Positions 19,053 to 28,140 of a stretch of DNA of 64,000 bases are shown piece after piece (position 1 is the first letter of the stretch; every line of letters begins with the position of its first letter). The notes beneath the pieces were generated by a model. It saw only the letters and a list, made by a program, of their open reading frames with translations, was not told where the DNA came from and ran no database searches. The stretch is from assembly GCA_938084055.1 (NCBI GenBank), contig CALKDK010000014.1:1-64000 (forward strand), written 5' to 3'. This stretch comes from an uncultured Luminiphilus sp. (GTDB taxonomy: Bacteria > Pseudomonadota > Gammaproteobacteria > Pseudomonadales > Halieaceae). The position numbers and the translations under genes are program-made.

Positions 19053-19742
19053 ATGAATTCGAAACACCGATTGGCCGAACTGCGCAAGGCCCTGGCGGAC
19101 GTTATTCCTGAAGCCAAGCTGGAGACCGCCACGCTTCCGGGCGGCGGGGGCCTGGTACTGACACTCCTGCAGGAGAGTTACCCCCAGCATCTGCTCGATA
19201 GTGACGCCCTGCTCAGAATAATGAATGAACCCCTGTACTGGGCGTTTTGCTGGGCCGCGGGGCAGACCCTGGCACAGTTTCTGCTGGAGCATCCCGACTA
19301 TGTCGAAGGTCGTCGAGTTCTGGATTTTGGTGCGGGTTCAGGTGTTGTTGCCATGGCGGCTGCCCGAGCGGGTGCCGGGTCAGTGGTCGTCTGCGACAGC
19401 GATACCCTGGCCCAGAAGGCCTGCCTGTTGAACGCCGACCTAAATTCGGTAGATATCGAAGTCATAGGACAGCTGAGCGAACTGAGTGGGGCGGTAGACA
19501 TCGTTCTTGCGGCGGATGTTCTCTACGACAGAAGTAACCTGCACTGGCTGGCGCATTTCTTCCAGTTGGCACCGCTGGTACTGCTCGCAGATTCTCGAAT
19601 GAAGGACTTCGCTTGCGAGGGTTACCGTTTGCTCGAGCGCAGAATCAGTCATACCCTGCCGGATCTTGATGAATCCGAGGAATTCAGAGCCGTAAGCGTG
19701 TATCTTGGTCAGCGTTCAGCCGATCAGCAGGGAACTGTTTAA
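19053..19742 (+). CDS. SAM-dependent protein lysine methyltransferase, ETF-beta-KMT (METTL20)-like
   Basis: A class I methyltransferase of about 229 residues. The pre-domain IMNEPLYWAFCWAAGQTLAQ, then RRVLDFGAGSGVVAMAAARAGA (SAM motif I), VVVCDSD (acidic loop) and DIVLAADVLYDRS (DxxY-like post-motif) give the layout of METTL20/ETFB-KMT, which methylates lysines of the electron transfer flavoprotein beta subunit near the dehydrogenase-docking loop; bacterial members are known. ETF takes electrons from acyl-CoA and dimethylglycine dehydrogenases, both of which have homologues in this window, so the role fits, but the ETF genes are not here. I start at ATG 19053; the track uses a TTG 21 bases earlier. 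It is followed after 1 bp by the sulfurtransferase. Confidence 0.82.
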   Translation: MNSKHRLAELRKALADVIPEAKLETATLPGGGGLVLTLLQESYPQHLLDSDALLRIMNEPLYWAFCWAAGQTLAQFLLEHPDYVEGRRVLDFGAGSGVVAMAAARAGAGSVVVCDSDTLAQKACLLNADLNSVDIEVIGQLSELSGAVDIVLAADVLYDRSNLHWLAHFFQLAPLVLLADSRMKDFACEGYRLLERRISHTLPDLDESEEFRAVSVYLGQRSADQQGTV

Positions 19743-19743
19743 C

Positions 19744-20595
19744 ATGCCCGACCCGGCAGTAGTCAGTGTCACGTGGCTTCGCGCCAACCTGGATGCGCCG
19801 GGAATTCGTGTGCTGGATGGTTCCTGGCATATGCCGGCTTCGGAGCGAAACGCAGCTGAAGAATTTGTCCAAAAGTCGATACCGGGTGCGGCATTTTTCG
19901 ACATTGAACGAGTTGCGGCCACAGAAAGCGACTTGCCGCACACCTACCCCAGCGCGGATCAATTTGCGACCGCCATGCAAAGCCTGGGCATCAGGAACTC
20001 CGATTTCGTGGTGGTTTACGACAGTGTCGGGTTGTTCAGTGCGCCCCGGGTCTGGTGGCTGCTGCGCCTGTTTGGGCACCGGCGGGTCGCAGTGCTGCAT
20101 GGGGGTTTACCTGCCTGGGAAGATAGCGGCCTGGCGACGTCACCCGGCAACCCACCACCCCCCGGTGATGAACGGTTTACCACGCATTTTAATCCCGATC
20201 TGTTGGCCACCTTCGACCAAACCCTGCGCGCTGTCCGTGACAGCCAGACCACGCTACTGGATGCCCGTTCTCCGGGACGCTTTGCCGGGTCGGAGCCGGA
20301 ACCAAGGATCGGACTGCCCAGTGGCCACATGCCCGGTGCCCGCAACCTACCATTTAACAACTTGTTGGATCCCGGTACCGGCGCTTTGCGGCCGTCGGAG
20401 GAGCTCAGGAAGGTCTTCGGCGAACAGTTACTGGAGTCAGAAGGTGAGATCATTACCAGCTGCGGCAGCGGGGTCACGGCCTGCGTGCTCGCCCTCGGCC
20501 TTCACACCCTGGGTAGGACTGCGCGGGTTTATGATGGGTCGTGGTGTGAGTGGGCCACCCGAGCGCCCGGGGACATTCAGATAAGTGCGTCCTGA
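19744..20595 (+). CDS. sseA: Two-domain rhodanese, 3-mercaptopyruvate/thiosulfate sulfurtransferase
   Basis: A sulfurtransferase of about 283 residues with tandem rhodanese domains. The first, inactive domain has VRVLDGSWHMP-like strand residues and PHTYPSADQFATAMQSLGI. The second has LLDARSPGRFAGSEPEPRIG and the active-site loop with the catalytic Cys in ITSCGSGVTACVLAL. The CGSGVTA loop matches mercaptopyruvate sulfurtransferases better than thiosulfate rhodaneses, whose loop is CRKGVTA. The ATG at 19744 with AGGGA upstream gives the family N terminus; the track frame starts 13 codons earlier. It nearly abuts the methyltransferase stop, so it is an operon pair. It may handle sulfane sulfur, perhaps also sulfide from methanethiol oxidation (inference). 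Confidence 0.9.
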   Translation: MPDPAVVSVTWLRANLDAPGIRVLDGSWHMPASERNAAEEFVQKSIPGAAFFDIERVAATESDLPHTYPSADQFATAMQSLGIRNSDFVVVYDSVGLFSAPRVWWLLRLFGHRRVAVLHGGLPAWEDSGLATSPGNPPPPGDERFTTHFNPDLLATFDQTLRAVRDSQTTLLDARSPGRFAGSEPEPRIGLPSGHMPGARNLPFNNLLDPGTGALRPSEELRKVFGEQLLESEGEIITSCGSGVTACVLALGLHTLGRTARVYDGSWCEWATRAPGDIQISAS

Positions 20596-20727
20596 TCCCG
20601 GATGCAGCGGTTGATTGAAGTATGATCAGTCCGGGCTTGACAGCCTGAACACCGCTTTTGGTGTGTGATAAACTAATGTTTAATAAATAGAAATTCCTAT
20701 GAAGCCAGAATTTAAAGATCAGTAGCT
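20596..20727. other. Gap upstream of molybdopterin oxidoreductase
   Basis: 132 bp, more AT-rich than its surroundings from about 20660. TTGACA is present at 20637-20642 but no matching -10 sits at 16-18 bp; GTGATAAACT lies a few bases too far. A 9-codon ATG frame at 20700 ends in TAG ten bases before the TTG start of the next gene. Confidence 0.35.
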
Positions 20728-22908
20728 TTGAAAAAGCAAACGTTTTGTCGTATCTGTGAGGCAAGCTGCGCCCTGGAGGTTTCGGTGGAGGCGGGTGCAG
20801 TTTCAGAGATAGCACCTCGAAAAAGTCACCGGGGCACCCTTGGGTTTGCCTGTATGAAGGGTCTCGTGCAGGGAGAGATGTACAGCTCGCCGGATCGGCT
20901 GCAAACGCCGCTCAAACGTATCGGTGATAAATATCATGCCATCACTTGGGATACGGCGCTTAGGGAGATCGGCGCAGCCGTCAGGGCTGAACGTAAAATA
21001 AGCCCGCATCGCATTGGTATGTATGTTGGAACGGCGGCCGGATTCAGCCTGTTGCACCCGATCTTTGCCCAGGGTTTTATGGACGGGATTGGATCCAGGA
21101 ATGTTTACAGTTCAGCGACACAGGACTGTGCCCATCGCTTTGCTTCTTCCCAAGCCATTTACGGGTTTCCCTTTACCCAGCCCTTTCCGGATCTGGACAA
21201 GCTGGAGTTTTTGTTGATCCTGGGCACCAACCCCGTGGTCTCCAAATGGACGTTCCTGCAGGTGGCCCATCCGGTGCAGCGCCTCAAAGACATCCGTAAG
21301 CGCGGTGGTCGCATCGTCGTTGTGGATCCCAGGGAGACGGAAACCGCCAAGGTTGCGGGTGAACATCAGCCCATCACGCCGGGGTCCGACGTCTATTTCC
21401 TGCTGAGTTTTCTCCACGAACTCATCAAGTTCAGGCCGCCTTCAGATGTGTTGGATGCCAACCATTACGATGGTATTGACGCGTTGTCCGGTATCGCTGA
21501 TGAATGGCCTCCTGAACGCACCGAGGCAATTACTGGTGTGGCGCCATCTGATTTGAGGGAGCTGGTGACGGCGTTTTGCGCCGCGCAGGGTGCGGCCATA
21601 GCAACGGGCACCGGCCTTGGCATGGGAGGTCAGGGGACGTTGGCCCAGTGGTTGGTGGAGATCATAATCGCCCTGAGTGGCAATCTCGATAGCAGCGGCG
21701 GCCATTTGGTGGGGCGGGGTATTTTTGATTTTGCCGCGGTCGCCAAGCGCAGGGGACTGTTCTCCCGCGACGTGCGTTCCCGTGTCGGCGGGTTTCGCCA
21801 ACTGAACGGTGCAATGCCCGGCGGCATCCTGGCTGATGAAATTCTCACCCCTGGAGATGAGCAGTTGACTACGCTCTTTGTCACCGGCGGCAATCCACTC
21901 CTGACGATGCCCAACGCCAAGCGGTTGCGCTCAGCACTGGGGGCCCTGAAGCTTCTTGTCGTTACCGATATCTACCTCAATGAAACCGCCAGCGAGGCCG
22001 ACTATGTGTTGCCCGCCACTTCGCCGCTTGAGCGACCTGATTTACCGTTTGTATTTCCTCTTTTCCTGGGCCTGCAGTCCATCCCCTACCTCGCAGCCAC
22101 CGACGCCGTACTGACACCTTTGGGTGAGAGTCGGGATGAGGCGACCATCTACACGCAGCTGGCATCTGCTTCGGGAGTGGGACTGTTTGGCTCGAGAGCC
22201 CTGCAGTGGTTGCTTGGCGCTGTCACCCGTTTTAATCAATGGCGCGGTAAGGGCTTGCCACAACGGTGGTTATTGGACCGAATTCTCCGGCACAATGGTG
22301 CTCCTGGCTTTGCCAAGCTGCTTGAGTACCCAGATGGCTACCCCATTGAAGGCGCAAAGTCCGGTAGTTTTTTGGGTAAACGTGTTACCACTGAAAACGG
22401 TAAAGTACAGCTTGCTCCGCGCGAATTTGTTGCGAGTGCGGCAGCATTGCCGGCAGAGACCCGGGATGAGGGACGGGCGTTCAGACTCATTTCCAAGCGC
22501 CGGCATAATACACATAACAGTTGGACCCAGAATGTGGCCTCATTGACCCAAAGCGGTAGTGAAAAAACGAATGTCGCTTACATGCATCCCGATGATCTTG
22601 CGGACCTCGACATTGGTGTCGGTTGCGCTGTGGATATAACTTCCGAGGTCGGCGCAATCCGATTGCCCGTGGCGCCCCTTGCGACCTTGTCGCGGGGGTT
22701 GGTTTCCGTGCCACACGGATGGGGTCATCAGCATGCCCTGGGGCTCAGGATCGCCAGTCAACTCCAGGGCGCCAATGTCAATATACTGGCGTCCGATGGC
22801 CCCGCCGCCCTCGAGCCACTCTCAGGTATGGCCCATCTGACCGGTATCCCAGTGTCTGTTTCCAGTTCGAGTGACGTCGTAAACAAAGACAGCTGGTCAG
22901 GAATCTGA
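20728..22908 (+). CDS. Molybdopterin-dependent oxidoreductase (DMSO reductase family)
   Basis: A 726-residue catalytic subunit with Mo-bis-MGD. The N terminus FCRICEASCAL plus a later Cys in GFACMKG gives a C-x2-C-x3-C-x(n)-C [4Fe-4S] site. The MopB body includes TAAGFSLLHPIFAQGFMD, LILGTNPVVSKWTFLQ and VVDPRETETAKVAGEH, and a C-terminal dinucleotide-binding domain begins near residue 590 (NVAYMHPDDLADLDIG). There is no Tat signal, so it is cytoplasmic. The start is TTG; no upstream in-frame start exists, and the MKKQTFCRICE sequence fits the family. The substrate is unknown: no iron-sulfur or membrane subunit follows, which points to a soluble reductase or formate-dehydrogenase-H-like enzyme. 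Five bp separate it from the glycosyltransferase gene. Confidence 0.88.
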   Translation: MKKQTFCRICEASCALEVSVEAGAVSEIAPRKSHRGTLGFACMKGLVQGEMYSSPDRLQTPLKRIGDKYHAITWDTALREIGAAVRAERKISPHRIGMYVGTAAGFSLLHPIFAQGFMDGIGSRNVYSSATQDCAHRFASSQAIYGFPFTQPFPDLDKLEFLLILGTNPVVSKWTFLQVAHPVQRLKDIRKRGGRIVVVDPRETETAKVAGEHQPITPGSDVYFLLSFLHELIKFRPPSDVLDANHYDGIDALSGIADEWPPERTEAITGVAPSDLRELVTAFCAAQGAAIATGTGLGMGGQGTLAQWLVEIIIALSGNLDSSGGHLVGRGIFDFAAVAKRRGLFSRDVRSRVGGFRQLNGAMPGGILADEILTPGDEQLTTLFVTGGNPLLTMPNAKRLRSALGALKLLVVTDIYLNETASEADYVLPATSPLERPDLPFVFPLFLGLQSIPYLAATDAVLTPLGESRDEATIYTQLASASGVGLFGSRALQWLLGAVTRFNQWRGKGLPQRWLLDRILRHNGAPGFAKLLEYPDGYPIEGAKSGSFLGKRVTTENGKVQLAPREFVASAAALPAETRDEGRAFRLISKRRHNTHNSWTQNVASLTQSGSEKTNVAYMHPDDLADLDIGVGCAVDITSEVGAIRLPVAPLATLSRGLVSVPHGWGHQHALGLRIASQLQGANVNILASDGPAALEPLSGMAHLTGIPVSVSSSSDVVNKDSWSGI

Positions 22909-22913
22909 TTGAT

Positions 22914-24074
22914 ATGGTCATAGCGATGGTCGTCGATGCCTGGGACCAGCCTTTTAATGGCACGGTAGTCTCATCCCGCCGGTTTGCGGAAGCGCTGGTA
23001 GCGATGGGCGTCACTGTTCGGGTTCTGGCGCTTGAGGGACAGGAACGGCCCATAGCTGGGGTTGATCTGTATGAATTCCCCAAATTATCAGTCCCGGGTG
23101 TCAATGGCATCATGGAGGCGATGCGCGTTCAGCTAGCCAAGCCTGAGCGCGCTCTGGTGCGCAGGGCGCTCGCAGGAGCAGACCTTTTACACGTCCAGTT
23201 CCCGCTGTTCCTGGGCGGCATGGCCATTACTGAAGCGCGGCGCATGCAACTTCCGGTCATAGCGTCATTCCACCTTCAGGCCGAGAATATACTGCGCAAC
23301 CTCAAGTTGCCCACGCCGCTGCTTTCCGCGGGCGTCTATGCGCTTATGCGTCATTTTGTCTTCCAGCGGTGTGATCTTGTCCTGGCGCCATCGGAATTTG
23401 CCCGTAAGCTCATGCGCGAGGTGGGCATCACTGTGCCCCTTGAAGTGCTGTCAAATGGCATCCCGACGCAGCAACTGCGCGCCTTCAGGCAGAGACATCA
23501 TTTGCCCGAGCGGGTGGAGGTACTCTGTGTGGGGCGACAGGCTCCCGAGAAACGTTACGACATTATTCTCAGGGCCCTCGCAAACGTGGCTGAGCCCCGT
23601 CGATTTCATGTCACCTTTGCGGGGATGGGCCCAGAGCGAGCGCATCTTGAGAACCTGAGTGCTCAGTTGGGTGTTGATGCGACATTTGTTGCACCATCTG
23701 ATAGCGAGCTTGATAGGCTCTTCCAGGGGGCGGATCTGTTTCTCCATTCGGGAGAGAGTGAACTGGAGGGTATGTCTGTCATGCAGGCCATGGCGGCCGG
23801 TGTTCCCGCCATCGTCTCCGACTCCAAGGCTTCGGCCGCTGGAGCACTGACGGGCATTAGTGAGAGTCGTTTTAATTATCCTGACGCCGGGCATCTTGCT
23901 CGCAGGATTGATCAGTTTGCAGCAGACCCCGAATTGGTTCGTCGCATCAGTCATGATAACCATGAGGCGATGTTGAAACTCGATCACAAGCAGTCTGTGT
24001 TGGCTCTGTTGGGTATTTATCGCCGTCTGCATCCCGTTTCCTGGTTACGGGAAGGAATCAATGAGGCAGCTTGA
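22914..24074 (+). CDS. Glycosyltransferase family 4 (GT-B fold)
   Basis: A 386-residue GT-B enzyme. The N-terminal half has the acceptor-side loop (DAWDQPFNGTVVSSRRFAEAL) and the C-terminal half the nucleotide-sugar site (VLCVGRQAPEKRYDIILRAL, then GESELEGMSVMQAMAAGVP). The usual E-x7-E donor motif reads E-x7-Q here (ELEGMSVMQ), a substitution that may still work. The sugar and acceptor are unknown; a lipid acceptor is possible given the adjacent RND lipid-type transporter. It overlaps that gene by 14 bp. Confidence 0.87.
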   Translation: MVIAMVVDAWDQPFNGTVVSSRRFAEALVAMGVTVRVLALEGQERPIAGVDLYEFPKLSVPGVNGIMEAMRVQLAKPERALVRRALAGADLLHVQFPLFLGGMAITEARRMQLPVIASFHLQAENILRNLKLPTPLLSAGVYALMRHFVFQRCDLVLAPSEFARKLMREVGITVPLEVLSNGIPTQQLRAFRQRHHLPERVEVLCVGRQAPEKRYDIILRALANVAEPRRFHVTFAGMGPERAHLENLSAQLGVDATFVAPSDSELDRLFQGADLFLHSGESELEGMSVMQAMAAGVPAIVSDSKASAAGALTGISESRFNYPDAGHLARRIDQFAADPELVRRISHDNHEAMLKLDHKQSVLALLGIYRRLHPVSWLREGINEAA

Positions 24075-26556
24075 AGCCTGGGTAACCCGTTGCTTCGATC
24101 ACCCCCTTAACACCCTCCTTGGCTTGCTGGGCATCACTGTTGTGGCTGGTCTTTTTGGAGCCGGCAATTTCCAGCTCAACTCCTCAATGGATGACGTCAT
24201 AGCACCCCGCTCGTCAGATCAGTGGTTCAGCGACGATGAGGCACTGAAGGCCGCCTTTCCCCAGCTCCGTGATCTGGCTATCGTGGTGGTCTCGGGAACC
24301 TCGGCACCAGAGGTTTCCCGAGCGACGGACCAGCTACTCGCCGCCAGGCCAGCGAATATTGCTCGTGATCAGTTGGCAACACCCATGCGCGAGTCAGCCA
24401 TTCGGGAAGCCATCGCGTTCTATCTGAACAGTGACGATTTCAGTAACCTGATCGATTCGGTGGCGCTCCTGACCACGCTGAGCACCACCCTCCACGATGT
24501 CGGGGCATTGACAGGTGCGCTGGGTATACTCGCCAGAGAGCTCCCTGAGACCGCGCCGCCACTGCTTCTGGATCTATTGCAAGGGCAGGAGACCTCGCTG
24601 GATGACCTGGCCGCCCTGTCAGACTCGCCATCCGCTGTTGAAGGTTCCGATGGTCTGTTTTATGAGCTGGTGTTGGTCAACATCCTGCCCGATTACGCTG
24701 AGCAATTCCCGACGGCCGATATCGTGTCGAGACTTGAGGCTTGGATCCTGCCTATCGCTGAGATTCATACGGGTCTCTCGATCGATATAACAGGTGATGT
24801 TGTCCTCGCTAACGAGGAAATTTCCGATGCCCTGGGCGGTGTCAAGCTCGCGGCTGCATTGTCGACGGTTTTTCTGGTTCTGGTGGTAGCCCTGGGCGTC
24901 CGCTCATGGGTCCTGACGTTGGGAATGGTCTCACTGGTGGCCATCGGCAGTCTATGGACACATGCCCTCGCGATGATCACGGTTGGTCAATACAACACCC
25001 TGTCCCTCGCATTTTTGGTGATGTTTTTTGGCCTGGGTGTAGATTTCGGACTTCATTACGGCCTTGCGGTTCGGGAGGCCAGCCCGCACAGCAATGCAGT
25101 GGGGCAGGCGGTTCGTAATACAGGTGTGGCCCTGTTGCTCTCTGCCATGACGACCGCGCTGGCGTTTCTGTCCTTTACACCCACCGAGTACCGTGGTCTT
25201 GGTGAATTGGGGGTGATTTCAGCCGGGGGCATGCTGGTGGCAATTTTTCTCACCGTCACCCTGCTGCCCGCTTTATTTGGCTGGCTGGGCCTGCCTGACC
25301 AGGGCACCGCAGGCAGCTCGGAATGGAAAATTAAGTGGCCATCGGTTCGTGTGGCGCTGGTGTTGTGGGTCATTCTTGGGATCGCGGGTGCCCTGAAAGC
25401 CAGGGATGCAAGTTTTGATTATTCTGTTGCGGGTCTGCGTGATCTGGACACGCCGGCCATGACGCTCCTGGAACAGCTGCAGCGGGCTGGGTTCAGCACG
25501 GATTACAGTATTTCAACACTTGTAGAACCCAGTATCATCCCTGATCTCAAGCCAGCGTTGCTGGCCCTCGATGCAGTAGGCTACGTTGCTTCCATCGAGG
25601 ACTTTCTTCCCGACATCGGTGCCCTCAATCGGGAGGAGCGGCTGTCGGAGCTCCGGCTGGCCCTTGATCGCCTGGCAGACTTTCCGCCCCTCGAGCCGGC
25701 GATGGTCAGGGCGCAATTGGCGGGTCTGGACCGGCAGCCTTCATTGGCCGCTGACGTCAGGGAGCTGGTAACAGAGCTCGCGACGTACGACGACCAGAAA
25801 CTGTTGGATCTGGACCAGAATATGCGCCAGGCACTGTCAGGGTGGCGCGGGGAGCTAGCGCCATTATTGAGCAGCACTGCGCCGCAGTTGGCTGATTTAT
25901 CCCCTGAGTTGCGCGGTCGCTGGATCATGCCGGATGGCCGATATCGCCTTGAAATAGGACCCGCTTTGCCCACCCATAACAGGGAGGGCCTTGATTATTT
26001 TGTCAATGAGGTCCGCAGGGTGGTCGATAATGGCGGGGGTAGGGCAGTCATCGAGCACGGTGTGGGAGGTGTTGTTGTCAGGGCCTTTACCGAGGCCTCA
26101 CTCCTCGCACTGGTCGGTATTGCGGCGTTACTTGCACTCTACTACCGCGGCTTCGTAATGCCAGTCGTCGTCATTATCCCGCTGGGACTGACGACGGTGC
26201 TGACTTTCGCGGTGATGGAAATCATCGGCCTGTCACTCAACATGGCTAATGTGCTCGTGGTACCGCTTATTTTTGGTTTGGGTATCGACTCGGCGATACA
26301 TGTGGCGCACCGTTATCAGACGCTGGGTTCAATGGAGCGGTTGATGCGGTCCAGTACGCCACGGGCGGTGCTGCTGTCCGCCGTTACCACGGTGGCTACC
26401 TTCGCTTCACTGATGACCAGTGCCCATCGCGGTGCCGCATCGCTGGGACAGCTGCTGACCATAGCCATACCCATCATGGTGCTGGTGACATTTTCACTGG
26501 TCCCTGTTTTGATGGAATATCTCAAGCACTTCTTGCCGCGCCCGACAAACAGCTGA
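24061..26556 (+). CDS. RND superfamily transporter, HAE3/MMPL-type (SSD-containing)
   Basis: An 831-residue protein with two repeats of one TM helix, a large periplasmic domain and a five-helix bundle, the layout of HAE3/HpnN-like exporters. The first repeat has a TM at about 15-35, a domain to about 255 and a bundle to about 425, including FLVMFFGLGVDFGLHYGL. The second repeat starts near 430 and ends with VPLIFGLGIDSAIHVAHRYQ. Both GLGxDxxxH motifs carry the Asp expected for proton coupling. The family moves hydrophobic molecules such as hopanoids, mycolates or carotenoid-like lipids to the outer membrane; no adaptor is needed. It is translationally coupled to the glycosyltransferase and followed after 8 bp by the DUF1295 gene. 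Confidence 0.9.
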   Translation: MRQLEAWVTRCFDHPLNTLLGLLGITVVAGLFGAGNFQLNSSMDDVIAPRSSDQWFSDDEALKAAFPQLRDLAIVVVSGTSAPEVSRATDQLLAARPANIARDQLATPMRESAIREAIAFYLNSDDFSNLIDSVALLTTLSTTLHDVGALTGALGILARELPETAPPLLLDLLQGQETSLDDLAALSDSPSAVEGSDGLFYELVLVNILPDYAEQFPTADIVSRLEAWILPIAEIHTGLSIDITGDVVLANEEISDALGGVKLAAALSTVFLVLVVALGVRSWVLTLGMVSLVAIGSLWTHALAMITVGQYNTLSLAFLVMFFGLGVDFGLHYGLAVREASPHSNAVGQAVRNTGVALLLSAMTTALAFLSFTPTEYRGLGELGVISAGGMLVAIFLTVTLLPALFGWLGLPDQGTAGSSEWKIKWPSVRVALVLWVILGIAGALKARDASFDYSVAGLRDLDTPAMTLLEQLQRAGFSTDYSISTLVEPSIIPDLKPALLALDAVGYVASIEDFLPDIGALNREERLSELRLALDRLADFPPLEPAMVRAQLAGLDRQPSLAADVRELVTELATYDDQKLLDLDQNMRQALSGWRGELAPLLSSTAPQLADLSPELRGRWIMPDGRYRLEIGPALPTHNREGLDYFVNEVRRVVDNGGGRAVIEHGVGGVVVRAFTEASLLALVGIAALLALYYRGFVMPVVVIIPLGLTTVLTFAVMEIIGLSLNMANVLVVPLIFGLGIDSAIHVAHRYQTLGSMERLMRSSTPRAVLLSAVTTVATFASLMTSAHRGAASLGQLLTIAIPIMVLVTFSLVPVLMEYLKHFLPRPTNS

Positions 26557-26564
26557 CAGGAACC

Positions 26565-27479
26565 ATGACTATGCAGGCAATATGGCAGAGGCCGGACTCC
26601 AATATCCCCAAAGCAGAAGCGCTGGTTCGAGTGACGGTGGTATACGTTGCAGCCTTGTTCGCGGCTGGATTGGTGCTGGCGTACTGCGAGGCACACCCAC
26701 TGTGGCGCGCACTGATTGCCGATCTGGTGGCAACGATGGTTGTCTTTGCCGCGAGTCGCTGGCATCGAAACAGCAGTTTCTATGACCCCTTCTGGTCAGT
26801 TATCCCACCGCTGCTCATGTTGTGGTGGATGACGCAGGGGAGCAGCGCGTCACTCACCCGCGAGTTTATTGTGTTGGCACTGCTCCTGTACTGGGCCACA
26901 CGGCTTACCAGTCACTGGGCTTACTATTGGCCCGGTCTGCATCATGAAGACTGGCGTTATCCGATGCTGCGTGCCCGGTCGGGTCGCGGTGAATTTTTTA
27001 TGGACCTGATGGGTATTCATCTGTTCCCAACGCTGCAGGTGTTCATGGGCATGCTGCCGGTTTACGCGCTTACTGTACTGGGTGAAAATCCGCTCAACAT
27101 GTGGGATCTATTCGCTGCTGCGGTTACTTTCTCAGCAATCACACTGCAGATGGCTGCTGATTTTCAGCTGCACGCATTCGCCGACAGTGCAAAACCGGGG
27201 GATAGCCTCGATACCGGACTCTGGGCTCGCTGTCGCCATCCAAATTATCTGGGTGAAATAGGGCTGTGGGTGGGTCTGGCACTGTTCGGGTTCGCCGCTT
27301 ATCCGGTAGGCCTGCTCTGGGTCAGCCTGGGTGCTCTCGCCATGATCCTGATGTTTCGCTTCGCGAGTATTCCTATGATGGAAGAGCGCTCGCGCCAGCG
27401 CCGACCGGAATACGGTGCGGTGATGGCCCGTATACCCATGCTACTCCCCCGTATTGGCGGTAAGCCCCTTGATCGTTGA
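26565..27479 (+). CDS. DUF1295 / steroid 5-alpha-reductase-like membrane protein
   Basis: A 304-residue polytopic membrane protein. After two N-terminal helices the conserved core begins (FYDPFWSVIPPLLMLWW) and ends with the ICMT/5-alpha-reductase cofactor motif RCRHPNYLGEIGLWVGLALF. Members are NAD(P)H-dependent membrane reductases or methyltransferase-like proteins; the exact reaction is unknown. AGGA precedes the ATG. Its 3' end overlaps the GNAT frame by 26 bp. Confidence 0.87.
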   Translation: MTMQAIWQRPDSNIPKAEALVRVTVVYVAALFAAGLVLAYCEAHPLWRALIADLVATMVVFAASRWHRNSSFYDPFWSVIPPLLMLWWMTQGSSASLTREFIVLALLLYWATRLTSHWAYYWPGLHHEDWRYPMLRARSGRGEFFMDLMGIHLFPTLQVFMGMLPVYALTVLGENPLNMWDLFAAAVTFSAITLQMAADFQLHAFADSAKPGDSLDTGLWARCRHPNYLGEIGLWVGLALFGFAAYPVGLLWVSLGALAMILMFRFASIPMMEERSRQRRPEYGAVMARIPMLLPRIGGKPLDR

Positions 27480-27984
27480 AACATCGCGGCTGCTAATGCG
27501 ACCACCGGTTGCTGAGGACTGGCCCGGAGCACAAAAGTTTCTCACCTGCGCAGAGACCATGCGCTACCTTGGCGGTGCCCAGCACGAAGCGGATGCCTGG
27601 CGAACTTTCGCCGGCTGGCTGGGTATGTGGCAACTCACCCCTGCGGCAATGTTCGCTGTAATCGAAAAGGCTTCAGGGGAGTGGATTGGTCGCGTGGGTC
27701 CCTGGTATCCCTTGCAATGGCCGGCGCGTGAAGTTGGCTGGGGTTTGCGCAGGGCGTGGTGGGGCAAGGGCCTCGCTTTTGAGGCTGCCCGAGCTTCGAT
27801 CCAACATGCCTACGAGACCCTCGGTTGGGAGACCGTCAGCCACATGATCGATGACCGCAATGTAGCATCCCAGCGGTTAGCGGAAAAACTGGGGTCAAAG
27901 CCCACGGGTCGGGTCGAGCTGCCCGGCAGTTTGGGCGGCTTTGAGGTAACTGTTTGGCAGCAGTGTTGCCGCGCCAGCGCCTGA
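27454..27984 (+). CDS. GNAT N-acetyltransferase (RimJ/RimL-like)
   Basis: An acetyltransferase of about 170 residues. It starts IVETSRLLMRPPVAEDWP, with IGRVGPWYPLQWPAREVGWGLRRAWWGKGLAFEA as the strand and acetyl-CoA pyrophosphate loop (R-R-x-W-x-G-K-G) and ends with DDRNVASQRLAEKLG. This RimL-type domain acetylates small amines or protein N termini; the target is unknown. No ATG is available at the N terminus: TTG at 27454 or TTG at 27469 must start it, inside the end of the DUF1295 gene, suggesting coupled translation. Confidence 0.83.
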   Translation: MAVSPLIVETSRLLMRPPVAEDWPGAQKFLTCAETMRYLGGAQHEADAWRTFAGWLGMWQLTPAAMFAVIEKASGEWIGRVGPWYPLQWPAREVGWGLRRAWWGKGLAFEAARASIQHAYETLGWETVSHMIDDRNVASQRLAEKLGSKPTGRVELPGSLGGFEVTVWQQCCRASA

Positions 27985-28140
27985 AGCGTGTCGCCCATTG
28001 AGGCTTCATCGAGCCCCAAGGTCGTCGAAATCGGAAATTTTCTGCCCAGACGGGGAATGCACGGCTGTACTAACATCGTGCGACGGGAATTGCCGGCCCG
28101 TGCGTAACAGGATGTCACCAGCGGAAAAGGGGAGGGCAGG

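Noticed and set aside
20637-20672. TTGACA with GTGATAAA as a promoter of the molybdoenzyme
   Set aside because: The spacing is about 24 bp, too long for sigma70.
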